Part shown: positions 27,793 through 37,313 of the stretch, in pieces
Numbering within the stretch: position 1 is the first letter of the stretch
Layout: every line of letters begins with the position of its first letter
NCBI GenBank assembly: GCA_965262565.1
Contig: CBDHFQ010000036.1
Span: forward strand, 219,514-283,513
Direction: 5' to 3'
Origin: CBDHFQ01 sp965262565
Lineage (GTDB): Bacteria > Bacteroidota > Bacteroidia > J057
DNA: 64,000 bases
The notes under the pieces: generated by a model
Told to the model about the DNA's origin: nothing
Databases searched by the model: none
The model's input: the letters and a program-made list of their open reading frames with translations, nothing else
Made by a program: the position numbers and the translations under genes

Positions 27793-30552
27793 ATGAGAAA
27801 GATTTTTCTTATCCCACTTTCTATATTTATTGTTAGTCAAGCCTTTTCTAATGGAAATTCAGGAACCATAAATGATCCTATTTTTTGGTCTGACTCACTT
27901 TCATGGCCTAATAAAACAGTACCAGACAGCGGAGAAAATGTTCATATTCCTGCCGGGATCACCATAATGTTAGATGAGTCTCCCCCTCCTCTCAGAGAAA
28001 TAGTAATTGAAGGAAATTTACAGTTTAATAGTAAGGATTTGGTTCTACAAGCTTCCTCCATTCTTGTAAAAGGAGGGAAACTGCAAATAGGATCTGAACA
28101 GCAATTATTTAAACATCAAGCTGCGATAACTCTTAACCAGCAATATGTAGACTCTAGCTTACAATATCCTTTATGCATAGTGATTGCTGAAGGTGGTAGC
28201 CTCGCACTTCATGGATCAAAAGCCAGGGCAAAAAGTTGGTCAGTGCTCACCAGATCTTTGGAAGCTGGTGATAGTATATTGACCATTAAATCAATTCAGA
28301 CTAAATGGGAAGTTGGGGATTCGCTAGTCATTGCCTCCAGTAGCTCAGATGCTTCAGAAGCAGAAAAGATTCGAATAACTGAAATAGAACAGGATTATAT
28401 CCATTTTACTCCTCCTATCAAACACTTTCACGACGGACAAACTGAAAGATGGGGAAAACACAAATGGGATAAAAGGGCTGAAATTGCCCTACTGTCCCGC
28501 AACATTATTATAAGAGGAGATGCTGCTAGTGCAAAAAAGAAAGCTGGAGCCTGTTTGCTCATTAAATCCAATGCAGGACTGGTAAAATTAGAAGGTGTAG
28601 CTTTCTTCTCAGTAGGTCAAGCCGGAATATTAGGCAAATATCCCATTTTTTGGAGAGGATCTGGCTATCAAAATGGTCAGTATATTAAAAATTGTTCCGT
28701 CAGAAACAGTTTTAATCGCGCTATAGTGCTGGATGGCACGAATCAACTTGTGTTGGAAAAGAATACAGCCTATTCCATTTACAACCATGCTTATGTCATC
28801 TCTGAAAATGGTTATGGAACCCGAAATGTACTAAGAGATAATTTAGCTATTGATGTAAGAAAACCTCCCTCAACAGAATATGCCTTTCCAGGAAATGAAT
28901 GGCAAGCCAGTTTAAGAAATGAGGATTGTCCCACTGGATTCTATATAGGAAATCCTTATCAAATCCTTCAGCAAAATCGAGCTTCGGGTAGTGAAGAAGG
29001 AATAGGTATTTGGTACACTCCTTTTCAGGCGGATGAACATACAGATTCGACCGCCACCCTTATTTTTCAAGGGAATGTAGCCCATTCCCATTCTGTTTAT
29101 GATGCCCTGGCTGATTCTATTTTTCCTCCTCCTTTACATGGATATGGATTAAGAATAGATGCCCAACCCAGACAAGGAGAACGTTGGGTATTTAATGACT
29201 TTTCTAGCTATGATAATGAAGGAGCTGGCATTTGGAACAGATCAGCAGATGTGGAGATGAACCATTTCGTTTTGGGAAGAAATAAAGTTGGATGTATTCC
29301 CGGTCCAGCTGTGTTAAGAAATGGGGTAATCATTGGGAACAGTAGAACAAGATCCCAAGATACTTCTCGACAATATATAGGTATCATGGTGGGATTTAGT
29401 GGATCAACGCCAAAACTCAACTTAAACAATCTGGACTTTTATAACATCACCCACCACGCGATAGATATCAGACATCCTATTGCCCCAGAGAGCTTCATCC
29501 AAAACATTTCATTTCACGATGCCACTGTACCCATTTATTATGGCTCCAAAAATAACTGGCAAATGATTAAAGATTGGGATGGATCTTCCGTAGAACGCTC
29601 GTCTTTTCCTATAAAAGATCATCAGGATACTTTCAAAGAGATTAATCATCGATCCATTTCAGCAGATAGGGCATTCTACATTATGTCCGATCAACATCCT
29701 CTTATCACAGATTCATGTTCCTACGAAGAACAATGGAATGCTTTTGTGTGTCCAAGTGAACACTATTGGAAGGTATCTATTTCCACAGGCGAAGGAATGC
29801 CCGATCCTACTTTTGAACATATCACCCCCCTGGAACCGTTAATTTTTATTGACTCTCAAAGGAACAATTTTCATTTTAAACAACTTTCCCACCAGCGCCA
29901 ACAAGCAAGAATTCCCTTATTTCAGGATTACCAGCTTACTTGGTCAAAACACCAAACAAACGTACCTGACATCAGATTTTTTGTAGAAGGAAAACCTAAA
30001 TCTTCTATGATTATTAATATTCCATATGATTACTTACATCCCTATTTCTTTCGCTTTTATGGAGATATAATTCCTCAATCTCCTTCAGAGGACAGTTTAA
30101 GGCGCTATCCCGCTACTTGCTGGTATAAAGCTGATTCGAGTGATCATTTAATCTTAAAATTGGTAACGAATCTTCTTGGGACCGAAGAGGTCATATTATT
30201 TTCCGAAACCTTTAAAACGGATATTTTACTAAACAATAAACCTGTGTACCTCACCGTTCAGCCTATCTTGACAAACGCTCTTACCCGAAGAGAAGACACA
30301 GCTACATTTTCCTATGAACTGGAACAAACGGCCAAGGTCTCGTTACACATATTAGTACCCAATCATTCTGAAACAATAGAGATCCTAAATGAAGATCAAA
30401 AACAAGGGGCTCATACTATCCTGGTTCCAAGATCTCTCCTCCCTGAAAAAGAACACTTTTTTATCTACCAGTTAAAAGTCAATGGTCAACTTCACGAAGG
30501 ACCGTTACTTATTAAGGATGACTCGGATACGATATTAGCTGAAGAACATTAA
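27793..30552 (+). CDS. Secreted G8-domain protein with parallel beta-helix repeats
   Basis: A 919-residue exported protein with a signal peptide of about 19 residues (MRKIFLIPLSIFIVSQAFS). The first ~130 mature residues fit a G8 domain: an early Trp pair (FWSDSLSWPNKTVP), a VHIPAGITIMLDE strand, an EIVIEGNLQF strand and LVKGGKLQIGSEQQ. The following ~450 residues look like right-handed beta-helix repeats (LVLEKNTAYSIYNHAYVIS, VLRDNLAIDV), as in the animal CEMIP and TMEM2 proteins. The last ~90 residues form a small beta-sandwich (TATFSYELEQTAKVSLHIL) resembling the FlgD-like/FN3-like domains often seen near sorting regions. The substrate is unknown; a polysaccharide is plausible. Confidence 0.7.
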   Translation: MRKIFLIPLSIFIVSQAFSNGNSGTINDPIFWSDSLSWPNKTVPDSGENVHIPAGITIMLDESPPPLREIVIEGNLQFNSKDLVLQASSILVKGGKLQIGSEQQLFKHQAAITLNQQYVDSSLQYPLCIVIAEGGSLALHGSKARAKSWSVLTRSLEAGDSILTIKSIQTKWEVGDSLVIASSSSDASEAEKIRITEIEQDYIHFTPPIKHFHDGQTERWGKHKWDKRAEIALLSRNIIIRGDAASAKKKAGACLLIKSNAGLVKLEGVAFFSVGQAGILGKYPIFWRGSGYQNGQYIKNCSVRNSFNRAIVLDGTNQLVLEKNTAYSIYNHAYVISENGYGTRNVLRDNLAIDVRKPPSTEYAFPGNEWQASLRNEDCPTGFYIGNPYQILQQNRASGSEEGIGIWYTPFQADEHTDSTATLIFQGNVAHSHSVYDALADSIFPPPLHGYGLRIDAQPRQGERWVFNDFSSYDNEGAGIWNRSADVEMNHFVLGRNKVGCIPGPAVLRNGVIIGNSRTRSQDTSRQYIGIMVGFSGSTPKLNLNNLDFYNITHHAIDIRHPIAPESFIQNISFHDATVPIYYGSKNNWQMIKDWDGSSVERSSFPIKDHQDTFKEINHRSISADRAFYIMSDQHPLITDSCSYEEQWNAFVCPSEHYWKVSISTGEGMPDPTFEHITPLEPLIFIDSQRNNFHFKQLSHQRQQARIPLFQDYQLTWSKHQTNVPDIRFFVEGKPKSSMIINIPYDYLHPYFFRFYGDIIPQSPSEDSLRRYPATCWYKADSSDHLILKLVTNLLGTEEVILFSETFKTDILLNNKPVYLTVQPILTNALTRREDTATFSYELEQTAKVSLHILVPNHSETIEILNEDQKQGAHTILVPRSLLPEKEHFFIYQLKVNGQLHEGPLLIKDDSDTILAEEH

Positions 30553-30562
30553 GTATCTTAAT

Positions 30563-30610
30563 ATTCCCACCCGTTTGTTTTTCTATTTTTGGACTCAAAC
30601 GGGTGGGAAT
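30563..30610. terminator. Long hairpin between convergent genes
   Basis: A perfect 15-bp inverted repeat: ATTCCCACCCGTTTG (30563-30577) pairs with CAAACGGGTGGGAAT (30596-30610) around an 18-base T-rich loop. It lies between the G8 gene and the convergent lactonase-like gene and could stop transcription from both sides, although neither arm is followed by a clear T tract. Confidence 0.6.
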
Positions 30611-30638
30611 CAATTATTGGCACAATGTTTTGCCGACA

Positions 30639-31994
30639 TTAAAAGGCCACAATTCCTTGTGTATTTTCCTCTGGTAAGGTACCTGATAATTCTTCAACTA
30701 ATGTTAACGTACTTCCCTGTATTCTGAATACACCTATAGTACCATCCAGCCCATATAACTGATATAGATATTTGTTGTCATCAGAAGTAAAACAATCTAT
30801 CCATCCATCAGTGTTCCCAAAAGCTTCAGCCGGAATATCGCTTCCAGGCCCGGTGCCTTCAACTTCTATTTCGCGAATCAAATTAATCGTACCTGTAGAT
30901 CCATCAAAGGAATAGGTAGAAATATTGGCTTCCAATGCGTTGGATACCCAAAAATAATCCTGGTCTCCTGACATAGCGATCCAACAAGCTGTTCGTTGTC
31001 CTTCGGTAATAGAAGACCCCGCCAATACATCTTCTTGAACATCTGTTAGTGAACCATCGGGATTAATTTGGTAGGAAGATACTGATCCAGTCTGAAGATT
31101 GGGAAAAGCCGGTGGAGCCCCATCTGCTTGAAATTCTCTCGCTTCTGTGATAAGAATGTAATTCACGTTCCCTTCTTTGACAATATTAAACCCAATAGCA
31201 GAAGGAAGATTCCGATTTTCTGTATTTCCTGGTAGCGTAGAAGCAGCGCTACCTATAGGACTTCCGCTTAGCGTTCCATCTGCATTGACTCTAAACACAA
31301 CTACCTCATCTACACTTCCACTTGCTAAAGCAGCCGAACCAGAATTAATAAAGGTAACTGCTAAAAACTCTCCATCTGGGGAAAACTGCACACAAGAAGG
31401 TCTGGCCTCCAAGCTTCTAACTGAACCTGGGATGTCAGTAAACTTACCGTCTTCAGTTAGGGAAAAACCGATGAGATTTCCTTCCTGATCAGGTTCTCCA
31501 TTAAAGCTTCCATCCTCATCAATATTGGTAACATATACTAAACCATTCCAATAAGCTACACTATTAGGTCCTACCCCTTGTGTACTTATTTGATCCGTAA
31601 CTGTTAACGATAAATCATCTTCAATACGCAAAGCACTAACGGTATTACTGCCAGCATTTACCGCAAGTAAAAATGAATGATCATCCGTAATAAATAGCGC
31701 ATAAGCAGAAATAAGAGGGTCCAGTCCTTCCCCTCCATCAAATGCTGCACCTAATCCTCCTGTAGGAAAAGTACCAAGAAAAGAAAGCGTGCCATCTTCA
31801 TTTCTCCCATAGCTAGCGATATTATTACCATTGAACTCGTTGGTCATGGCAAATACTCCTCCTACGAATTCTTCTGTATCTGGATCATCATCTCTGTCAA
31901 ACACATCGATCACTTCTTCACAACCATAAAATACTACCATACTGGTAACAACCAGCAAGACATATAAATTCTGAAATAAATGTTTAAATTTCAT
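30639..31994 (-). CDS. Lactonase-like beta-propeller lipoprotein
   Basis: A 451-residue lipoprotein (signal ending VVFYGC, lipidated Cys25) followed by an Asp/Glu-rich linker. The propeller is similar to the lactonase/6-phosphogluconolactonase-like family (Lactonase, COG2706 type), with repeated blade motifs such as SFLLAVNAGSNTVSALRIED, GPNSVAYWNGLVYVTN, PSCVQFSPDGEFLAVTF and TACWIAMSGDQDYFWVSN. Members of this fold may hydrolyse lactones or only serve as binding propellers; a catalytic site cannot be judged by eye. It is presumably periplasmic or surface-attached. It stands alone, with a 331-bp AT-rich gap upstream. Confidence 0.75.
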   Translation of the reverse strand: MKFKHLFQNLYVLLVVTSMVVFYGCEEVIDVFDRDDDPDTEEFVGGVFAMTNEFNGNNIASYGRNEDGTLSFLGTFPTGGLGAAFDGGEGLDPLISAYALFITDDHSFLLAVNAGSNTVSALRIEDDLSLTVTDQISTQGVGPNSVAYWNGLVYVTNIDEDGSFNGEPDQEGNLIGFSLTEDGKFTDIPGSVRSLEARPSCVQFSPDGEFLAVTFINSGSAALASGSVDEVVVFRVNADGTLSGSPIGSAASTLPGNTENRNLPSAIGFNIVKEGNVNYILITEAREFQADGAPPAFPNLQTGSVSSYQINPDGSLTDVQEDVLAGSSITEGQRTACWIAMSGDQDYFWVSNALEANISTYSFDGSTGTINLIREIEVEGTGPGSDIPAEAFGNTDGWIDCFTSDDNKYLYQLYGLDGTIGVFRIQGSTLTLVEELSGTLPEENTQGIVAF

Positions 31995-32325
31995 GAGAAA
32001 TAGTCATTATTGTTATTAGGAAATACTTAATAATAAGTCCGCTAGCGCTACGAACAAGAATAGAAAGTTCTTAAGATATACCTAAGAAAAGCGATATACA
32101 CGATGAAAGATGTCCCCAAAAAGACAGGAAATAACTACTTGAATGTCAAAAATCACAAATTAACAAAAAAACATACATTCGAATCAGATATGAGATATAT
32201 TGGTGATATTTCTGTTATAATCTATGTAACTTATTGCATTATGTTTAGCAATTTACACCACGGCCTGTATGTAATGCAGAATATAACAGAGGAGAAGGAT
32301 GATTAGATTTTAGGCAAGTAATATA
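31995..32325. other. 331-bp AT-rich gap without a supported gene
   Basis: Only a short open frame of 67 codons (32103-32306) is present. It has no recognisable protein pattern, and its composition is like that of the surrounding non-coding DNA. The promoter of the lactonase-like lipoprotein gene is expected near 32000-32080, but I cannot mark it confidently. Confidence 0.5.
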
Positions 32326-33618
32326 TTAGGTAGAAATGGCTTCCATTAATATGGCGCACAAAATAGCTCCATAAGTTCCCATCGCATATCCCAATACAGC
32401 CATTAACACACCTACAGGTGCCAGAGAAGTACTAAAAGCAGAAGCAACCACAGGAGCAGAAGCAGCTCCACCTATATTCGCCTGACTCCCAACAGCGACA
32501 AAGAAAAATGGTGCTTTAATCAGTTTTGCTACCCCAATCAATAAGCCGACGTGAATCAATATCCAAACAATACCTATCGCAAAGAGGTGTAAATGATCAA
32601 ATACTTCTCTCAGATTCATTTTCATTCCAATCGTTGCCACCAGTATATAAATAAATACAGATCCCCAACCTGAAGCTCCTACTCCTTCAAGTTTTTTAGC
32701 TGGAGTAAATGATAATACTAATCCGAGGGTAGTCGCGAAAACGATCATCCAAAAGAAACCCGATGTCAAAGAGTTCAAGCCGATATCGTTTAGGGTTTCT
32801 TGATAAGTAGATAGAAATGGGGTTACTATATCCGATCCTAGATGCGCCAAACCGGTTCCCCCAAACGCAACAGCTGCTAACCAGAATAAGTCCATATTTG
32901 AAGGGATTCTTTCTACTTCTGCCCTGTACTCTTCTACTTTTTCTTTTAATGATGCTACTGCAGAATTATCAGCCTTTAACCACAAGTCTATACGATCACT
33001 GATTTTTGCCCCATATAATAAAAATCCTAACCAAATATTAGCTACTACAATGTCTACTACGATCATGGTGCCAAATAAATCATCTCCCACCTGATATATT
33101 TCCTTCATCGCAGCTTGATTAGCTCCTCCCCCTATCCAACTTCCAGCTATAGTAGACAAGCCCCGCCAAAGTTCATCTGAACTGACTCCCAACATCTCTG
33201 GATTTAGGTTCAACACTAACAATAAGGCGATAGGCCCTCCTAATACAATCCCTAAGGTTGCGGTAAAAAACATAATCAATGCCTTGGAACCCAGATTAAT
33301 AATTCCTTGTATATCTATACTTAAACACAACAGAATCAAGCAGGCAGGTAACAAATATCTGGAAGCAACAAAGTACAATTGGCCACTGTCCTCCGACAAT
33401 AATCCCAAGGGCCAATTCAATAAGGCAGGTAAAAAATAACACAGCAAAAGAGGTGGACAATATTTGTAAAATCTTTCCCAGAAAGGATGAGAAAGCCGGG
33501 AAGTATACATAACTCCCGCAAGGATTGACACTAACACACCAAATAACACTGCATTATTTTCGATAACCATATCCGTGTTCCTTATTTTTTTCAAAATAGA
33601 AGAATTTTCGTAATTCAT
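32326..33618 (-). CDS. DUF819 family membrane protein
   Basis: A roughly 430-residue polytopic membrane protein with around ten to twelve hydrophobic segments. It fits the DUF819 family, with recognisable stretches GLSTIAGSWIGGGANQAAMK, VVDIVVANIWLGFLLYG and, near the end, SQANIGGAASAPVVASAF. DUF819 proteins look like transporters with two related Gly-rich half-domains; the substrate is unknown. The frame starts at ATG 33618, but ATG 33570 (MVIENNAVLFGVLVS) is an equally good start. With the first start only 8 bp separate it from the divergent gene at 33627. Confidence 0.78.
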   Translation of the reverse strand: MNYENSSILKKIRNTDMVIENNAVLFGVLVSILAGVMYTSRLSHPFWERFYKYCPPLLLCYFLPALLNWPLGLLSEDSGQLYFVASRYLLPACLILLCLSIDIQGIINLGSKALIMFFTATLGIVLGGPIALLLVLNLNPEMLGVSSDELWRGLSTIAGSWIGGGANQAAMKEIYQVGDDLFGTMIVVDIVVANIWLGFLLYGAKISDRIDLWLKADNSAVASLKEKVEEYRAEVERIPSNMDLFWLAAVAFGGTGLAHLGSDIVTPFLSTYQETLNDIGLNSLTSGFFWMIVFATTLGLVLSFTPAKKLEGVGASGWGSVFIYILVATIGMKMNLREVFDHLHLFAIGIVWILIHVGLLIGVAKLIKAPFFFVAVGSQANIGGAASAPVVASAFSTSLAPVGVLMAVLGYAMGTYGAILCAILMEAIST

Positions 33619-33626
33619 CTCCTAAA

Positions 33627-35951
33627 ATGAAAAGGAAAGCCTATATCTCCCCTGGACTATTACCCTCTGTGTTGTTAGGGTTAGGAAGCATCGTAGGTAT
33701 ATGGATAGGGTTTTCCCTCATTGCCCTACACCCTCAACACCAACTAATGGATGCCGGGGTAGATGGATTCAGAACCTATTTTACCATTCTATATTATTTA
33801 CAACATGGCCAAGGATGGGAATTCAATGGTATGAACTATCCATATCCCGAATTTCTGATTTATACCGATAATCTATCTTTTCTTTCCTTTTTGATTAATT
33901 CACTCTCTCAAATCATTTCCATTACCCCGGAAACAGGATTGGCACTGATTCATTCTGTCATCCTGTTATCCTTTTTCATCACTCCTTTTCTCATATTCAG
34001 GATTTTACGCCAGTTCGAACTTCCTGCTACATTTTCTGTCCTGGCTGCACTACCGATCGGTTTTCTATCTCCTCAACTTCAACGCTTAGAGGGTCATTTA
34101 GGGCTTACTTTTAATTGCTTTATTCCTCTGCTTTGGTATGGATTAATTCAATTGGAAAAACGTCCTATCTGGATTTTTTTTCTTCCATTATTTATCCTCT
34201 TATTTAGCCTTATTCACCCATATTACCTCCCTCTGGGCACATTATTTACCGGCTTGTATTTGGGGTGGAAAAAGAAATGGAGCCAATGTATCACGATAAG
34301 CCTTATTCCCGTTGGGCTGTTTAAAGCATTTACCCTTATTTTTGATCAGATTTCCGATCGCCCACTTCATCCTTATGGTTTCTTTGCCTATCAAAGCTAT
34401 TGGGAAGGGATTTTTTTGCCCCATGAAGGTCCTTTATGGGATTTCATCAATTTATGGGTGGATGTCAGAGATGTAAATATGGAAAGCTACGGATATGTGG
34501 GATTCACCTGCTTTTGTGTAGCTATCGGATCCCTCTTATTTAGCATCAGGCACATTACCTCTCTAAGTAAATGGAAGCACATAGTACCTTCTTCTATTGG
34601 GATATATGTAGGAGTAGGGTGTATCGCATTACTCATTTCTATGGCGCTACCTTTTCAATTAGGATTAAAATGGGTACCTGAATATGTCCCTGTCCTCAAA
34701 CAATTTCGATCCTTGGGAAGATTTTCATGGATCTTTTATTATACTTTTTCTGTTTTTTCAGCCATCATTATTTATAAATTATTCACTCATTTTCTCCAGA
34801 ACCATCGTTATTGGCTTGCTTATGTATTTCTCTTCCTCACAATGGGTTTCTGGTGGTGGGAAACATACATTCATCTTCAGCTAAGGCATCTGCATATCAA
34901 GCAACAGGGTCAAAATATGTTTGTTCTACAAACACCTTCTTATGAAGAGATATTAGTACAAGCAGGCTACCAACCCGAAGAGTTCCAGGCCATTCTTCCT
35001 ATTCCCTACTTTCATATAGGTTCCGAAAAATTTGCTCCTTCCAGAGTAGATTTTCATGCTTTCCGTCAAAGTTTAATTGCTGCTTATCAAACAGGCATCC
35101 CACTCGCTACCAGAATTATGCCTCGAGCTTCCTTATCTCAGTCCCTGCAGCAAGTCCAGTTGATCAGTCATCCCCTGGTTTCGAGAAGGGCAGGTCCTCA
35201 CCTACCCTTTCAGACACCATTTCTGTGTATTGTCAATCAGAATGTTCCATTGACCCCAGAAGAAACAAGACTCTTATCGCTGGCGGATTCTATCGCTAAC
35301 TTTTCCCCAGTCACGCTATATTCCCTTTCTTTAGATCAATTGGAAGCGTTTAGAAAGAAGTATGTGTCTTTTCTTCCTACTAACGATGAAATAATGAAGG
35401 GATTTAGGCCAATGGATAAGGTAATAGGTCATCATCTTACCGATACAGTCAAGACCTATTGGCACAAACAATCCTACTACTACACAACCGATACTACTAG
35501 ATATATTATACCTGATCTCTCAACTTATACCTTTACTCCTTTGGGAATGCGTGCTATATCAGATTCTGCTCAGTTTATTTCGCTCTATCACACCAGCCAT
35601 CCTCCATTTCCTCCCCAAGCAATCCTGGAAGCTTCTGTTTGGGTTAAAGCCGACTTGAGAAGAGATGTTTTCCCCATTTTTTATGTGGAAGGAATAGACG
35701 AAAAAGGTAGTAGTATATTTGCTTTTCCTGTAGATCCCAAGTATAGTACAGAAGTGTTTCAGGATTGGGTAAGAGTTTCGAAGAGGTTTTCATTGCCTGA
35801 AAATTGTAAACAACTTCATTGTTATATGAAAGGAAGGCAAGCTACCGTAGATCAATTTATGTTAAGAGATACAAGTACCCATATTTTAGTGCCTGTTATT
35901 CAGGATTCGTTGTGGATGCAGGACAACTACTTTATCAAGATGCTACCTTGA
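33627..35951 (+). CDS. Large polytopic membrane protein, possibly GT-C-like glycosyltransferase
   Basis: A 774-residue protein. About ten or more membrane segments occupy residues 10-430, followed by a soluble C-terminal region of about 340 residues that is probably periplasmic. The first periplasmic loop contains an acidic motif (MDAGVDGFRTYF), as seen in GT-C-type lipid-linked-sugar transferases and YfhO-like proteins. This is only a resemblance and no family is claimed. The C-terminal part ends with a beta-sandwich-like region (ILEASVWVKADLRRDVFPIF) that could bind carbohydrate. Its last 17 bases overlap the 3' end of the convergent M48-like gene. Confidence 0.6.
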   Translation: MKRKAYISPGLLPSVLLGLGSIVGIWIGFSLIALHPQHQLMDAGVDGFRTYFTILYYLQHGQGWEFNGMNYPYPEFLIYTDNLSFLSFLINSLSQIISITPETGLALIHSVILLSFFITPFLIFRILRQFELPATFSVLAALPIGFLSPQLQRLEGHLGLTFNCFIPLLWYGLIQLEKRPIWIFFLPLFILLFSLIHPYYLPLGTLFTGLYLGWKKKWSQCITISLIPVGLFKAFTLIFDQISDRPLHPYGFFAYQSYWEGIFLPHEGPLWDFINLWVDVRDVNMESYGYVGFTCFCVAIGSLLFSIRHITSLSKWKHIVPSSIGIYVGVGCIALLISMALPFQLGLKWVPEYVPVLKQFRSLGRFSWIFYYTFSVFSAIIIYKLFTHFLQNHRYWLAYVFLFLTMGFWWWETYIHLQLRHLHIKQQGQNMFVLQTPSYEEILVQAGYQPEEFQAILPIPYFHIGSEKFAPSRVDFHAFRQSLIAAYQTGIPLATRIMPRASLSQSLQQVQLISHPLVSRRAGPHLPFQTPFLCIVNQNVPLTPEETRLLSLADSIANFSPVTLYSLSLDQLEAFRKKYVSFLPTNDEIMKGFRPMDKVIGHHLTDTVKTYWHKQSYYYTTDTTRYIIPDLSTYTFTPLGMRAISDSAQFISLYHTSHPPFPPQAILEASVWVKADLRRDVFPIFYVEGIDEKGSSIFAFPVDPKYSTEVFQDWVRVSKRFSLPENCKQLHCYMKGRQATVDQFMLRDTSTHILVPVIQDSLWMQDNYFIKMLP

Positions 35952-36885
35952 GTTTAGATCCGCACATTCTACAATAATCATCATCATCTTCGTATTTGAA
36001 TTGGCATTGGGGACAAGACATATCCACTGAACTGGACGAACGAAATTGGAAATCCTTCAAAGATTCTCTTTGTAGTATTCTATTGAAATGGCCCCCGTCA
36101 ACCCATTGAAACATTTGGGATGCCCGGATAATCGTTAACGGGGTATAGCTATCGTAAGCTGCAGCAAATCTGATAATTTTTTCAAAGGTTTGTTCTTTGA
36201 CATTATCAAATTCGTGGGCTTGTTCTCTCAGATCTTCTACAGTAATCCGATTAGAATATTTTTGAGGTAGCCCCGCCATTTTTATCAGGGCCTTATAAGC
36301 GACTTCTGGCTCCTGACAAGCTAATAGACCGGCTCTATCAGCAGTAAATGCTGCCATTCTATGCCAATGCAGTAATGCTATTCTTATGGGCATACTTAAT
36401 AGAGTCCCTATACCCAGGCTCATATCTCCAATAATCTGGCTAATTACCTGAACTGAATCAGCCATCATATGGTATAGTACATGCCTACTTTTAATATGTC
36501 CTATTTCTCGTCCCAATAAAAAGAGCATCTCCTGTTCTTCCAACAATTCTACAGCCCCACTACTCAGGACCACAATTTGTCGTTTCTCGCCGCTGGTAAA
36601 AGATTGAATTTTATCTTCCTGATGTAAATATAGTTCAGGAACGGTGTTTACTTCTAAAATAGAACAAGCTTCTTCCAGCAGTGGATAGATTTCCGGGAGA
36701 TTTTCCTTATTGACCCGAATATTATCACCCGTATGTTTTATCCTTAAAAAACGCTCGAATCCATAGTCTAATATTTTATTTGTTAAGAGACTTAACCCAC
36801 GAGTATTTTCCAATCTATCAAGCGCTTGTCTGTCAAAAGGATGTTCGTATTCCGTTGTGTAAAGATCTTTGAGAATTTTTCGCAT
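35935..36885 (-). CDS. M48-like protein with altered zinc site and C-terminal zinc ribbon
   Basis: The 316-residue protein follows the M48 peptidase layout, but the zinc motif reads LLGREIGHIKSRH. The first His of HExxH is Arg126, while Glu127 and His130 are kept. The third ligand, normally the Glu four residues before the AD of (E)xxAD, is Ala179 in MAAFTADRAGLLA. Two of three metal ligands are therefore gone, and the protein is probably not an active protease. The C-terminus has a zinc ribbon, CPQC...CRMC (about residues 292-310). The neighbouring PspC gene, 9 bp upstream, also ends in a zinc ribbon, so the two likely work together. Confidence 0.75.
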   Translation of the reverse strand: MRKILKDLYTTEYEHPFDRQALDRLENTRGLSLLTNKILDYGFERFLRIKHTGDNIRVNKENLPEIYPLLEEACSILEVNTVPELYLHQEDKIQSFTSGEKRQIVVLSSGAVELLEEQEMLFLLGREIGHIKSRHVLYHMMADSVQVISQIIGDMSLGIGTLLSMPIRIALLHWHRMAAFTADRAGLLACQEPEVAYKALIKMAGLPQKYSNRITVEDLREQAHEFDNVKEQTFEKIIRFAAAYDSYTPLTIIRASQMFQWVDGGHFNRILQRESLKDFQFRSSSSVDMSCPQCQFKYEDDDDYCRMCGSKLKVAS

Positions 36886-36894
36886 ACTGTTGGC

Positions 36895-37248
36895 TCAGAG
36901 TTTTGTACCGCATCTATGACAATAAACAGACCCACTTTTTACTGCTGTTTGACAATGTTCACACAATTCGAAGGAGGTAACTTCAGGCGTTTCTTCTTTC
37001 TTTTCTTCAATTAATAACTGATCGGAGACACTAATTTTGGGGAGTACTGCTGCCAGTCCCAAATATCCGACAACTATCCAGGGACTCAACAGAAAAGTAC
37101 TTACAATAAATCCTAATCTTACCAAAATGGGGTTCACGTTAAAATACTTACCTAAATAAGCACTTACTCCAGTAATGGAAACAGTAGAAGGAAAAAGAGG
37201 GCTCCTCTTTTTCAATTGTTCAGCATGTTTGGTCAACCATTTGTTCAT
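36895..37248 (-). CDS. PspC-domain protein with C-terminal zinc ribbon
   Basis: A roughly 117-residue protein from ATG 37248 (a start at 37266 is also open). The PspC domain spans about residues 18-75, with ITGVSAYLGKYFNVNPILVR and a hydrophobic hairpin that should insert into the inner membrane. A C-terminal zinc ribbon has CEHC and CHRC. PspC proteins sense or counter membrane stress. It forms a two-gene operon with the M48-like gene and diverges from a sensor-kinase gene across 65 bp. No pspA or pspB is nearby. Confidence 0.75.
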   Translation of the reverse strand: MNKWLTKHAEQLKKRSPLFPSTVSITGVSAYLGKYFNVNPILVRLGFIVSTFLLSPWIVVGYLGLAAVLPKISVSDQLLIEEKKEETPEVTSFELCEHCQTAVKSGSVYCHRCGTKL

Positions 37249-37313
37249 GTGGATATCAACTAGCACTAGGTGTAAAGTAAAAATATCAAAAATAATATGC
37301 TAAATTCCCTTTT

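Noticed and set aside
32103..32306. 67-codon open frame as a small gene
   Set aside because: It has no recognisable protein pattern, no supporting start signal and intergenic base composition.
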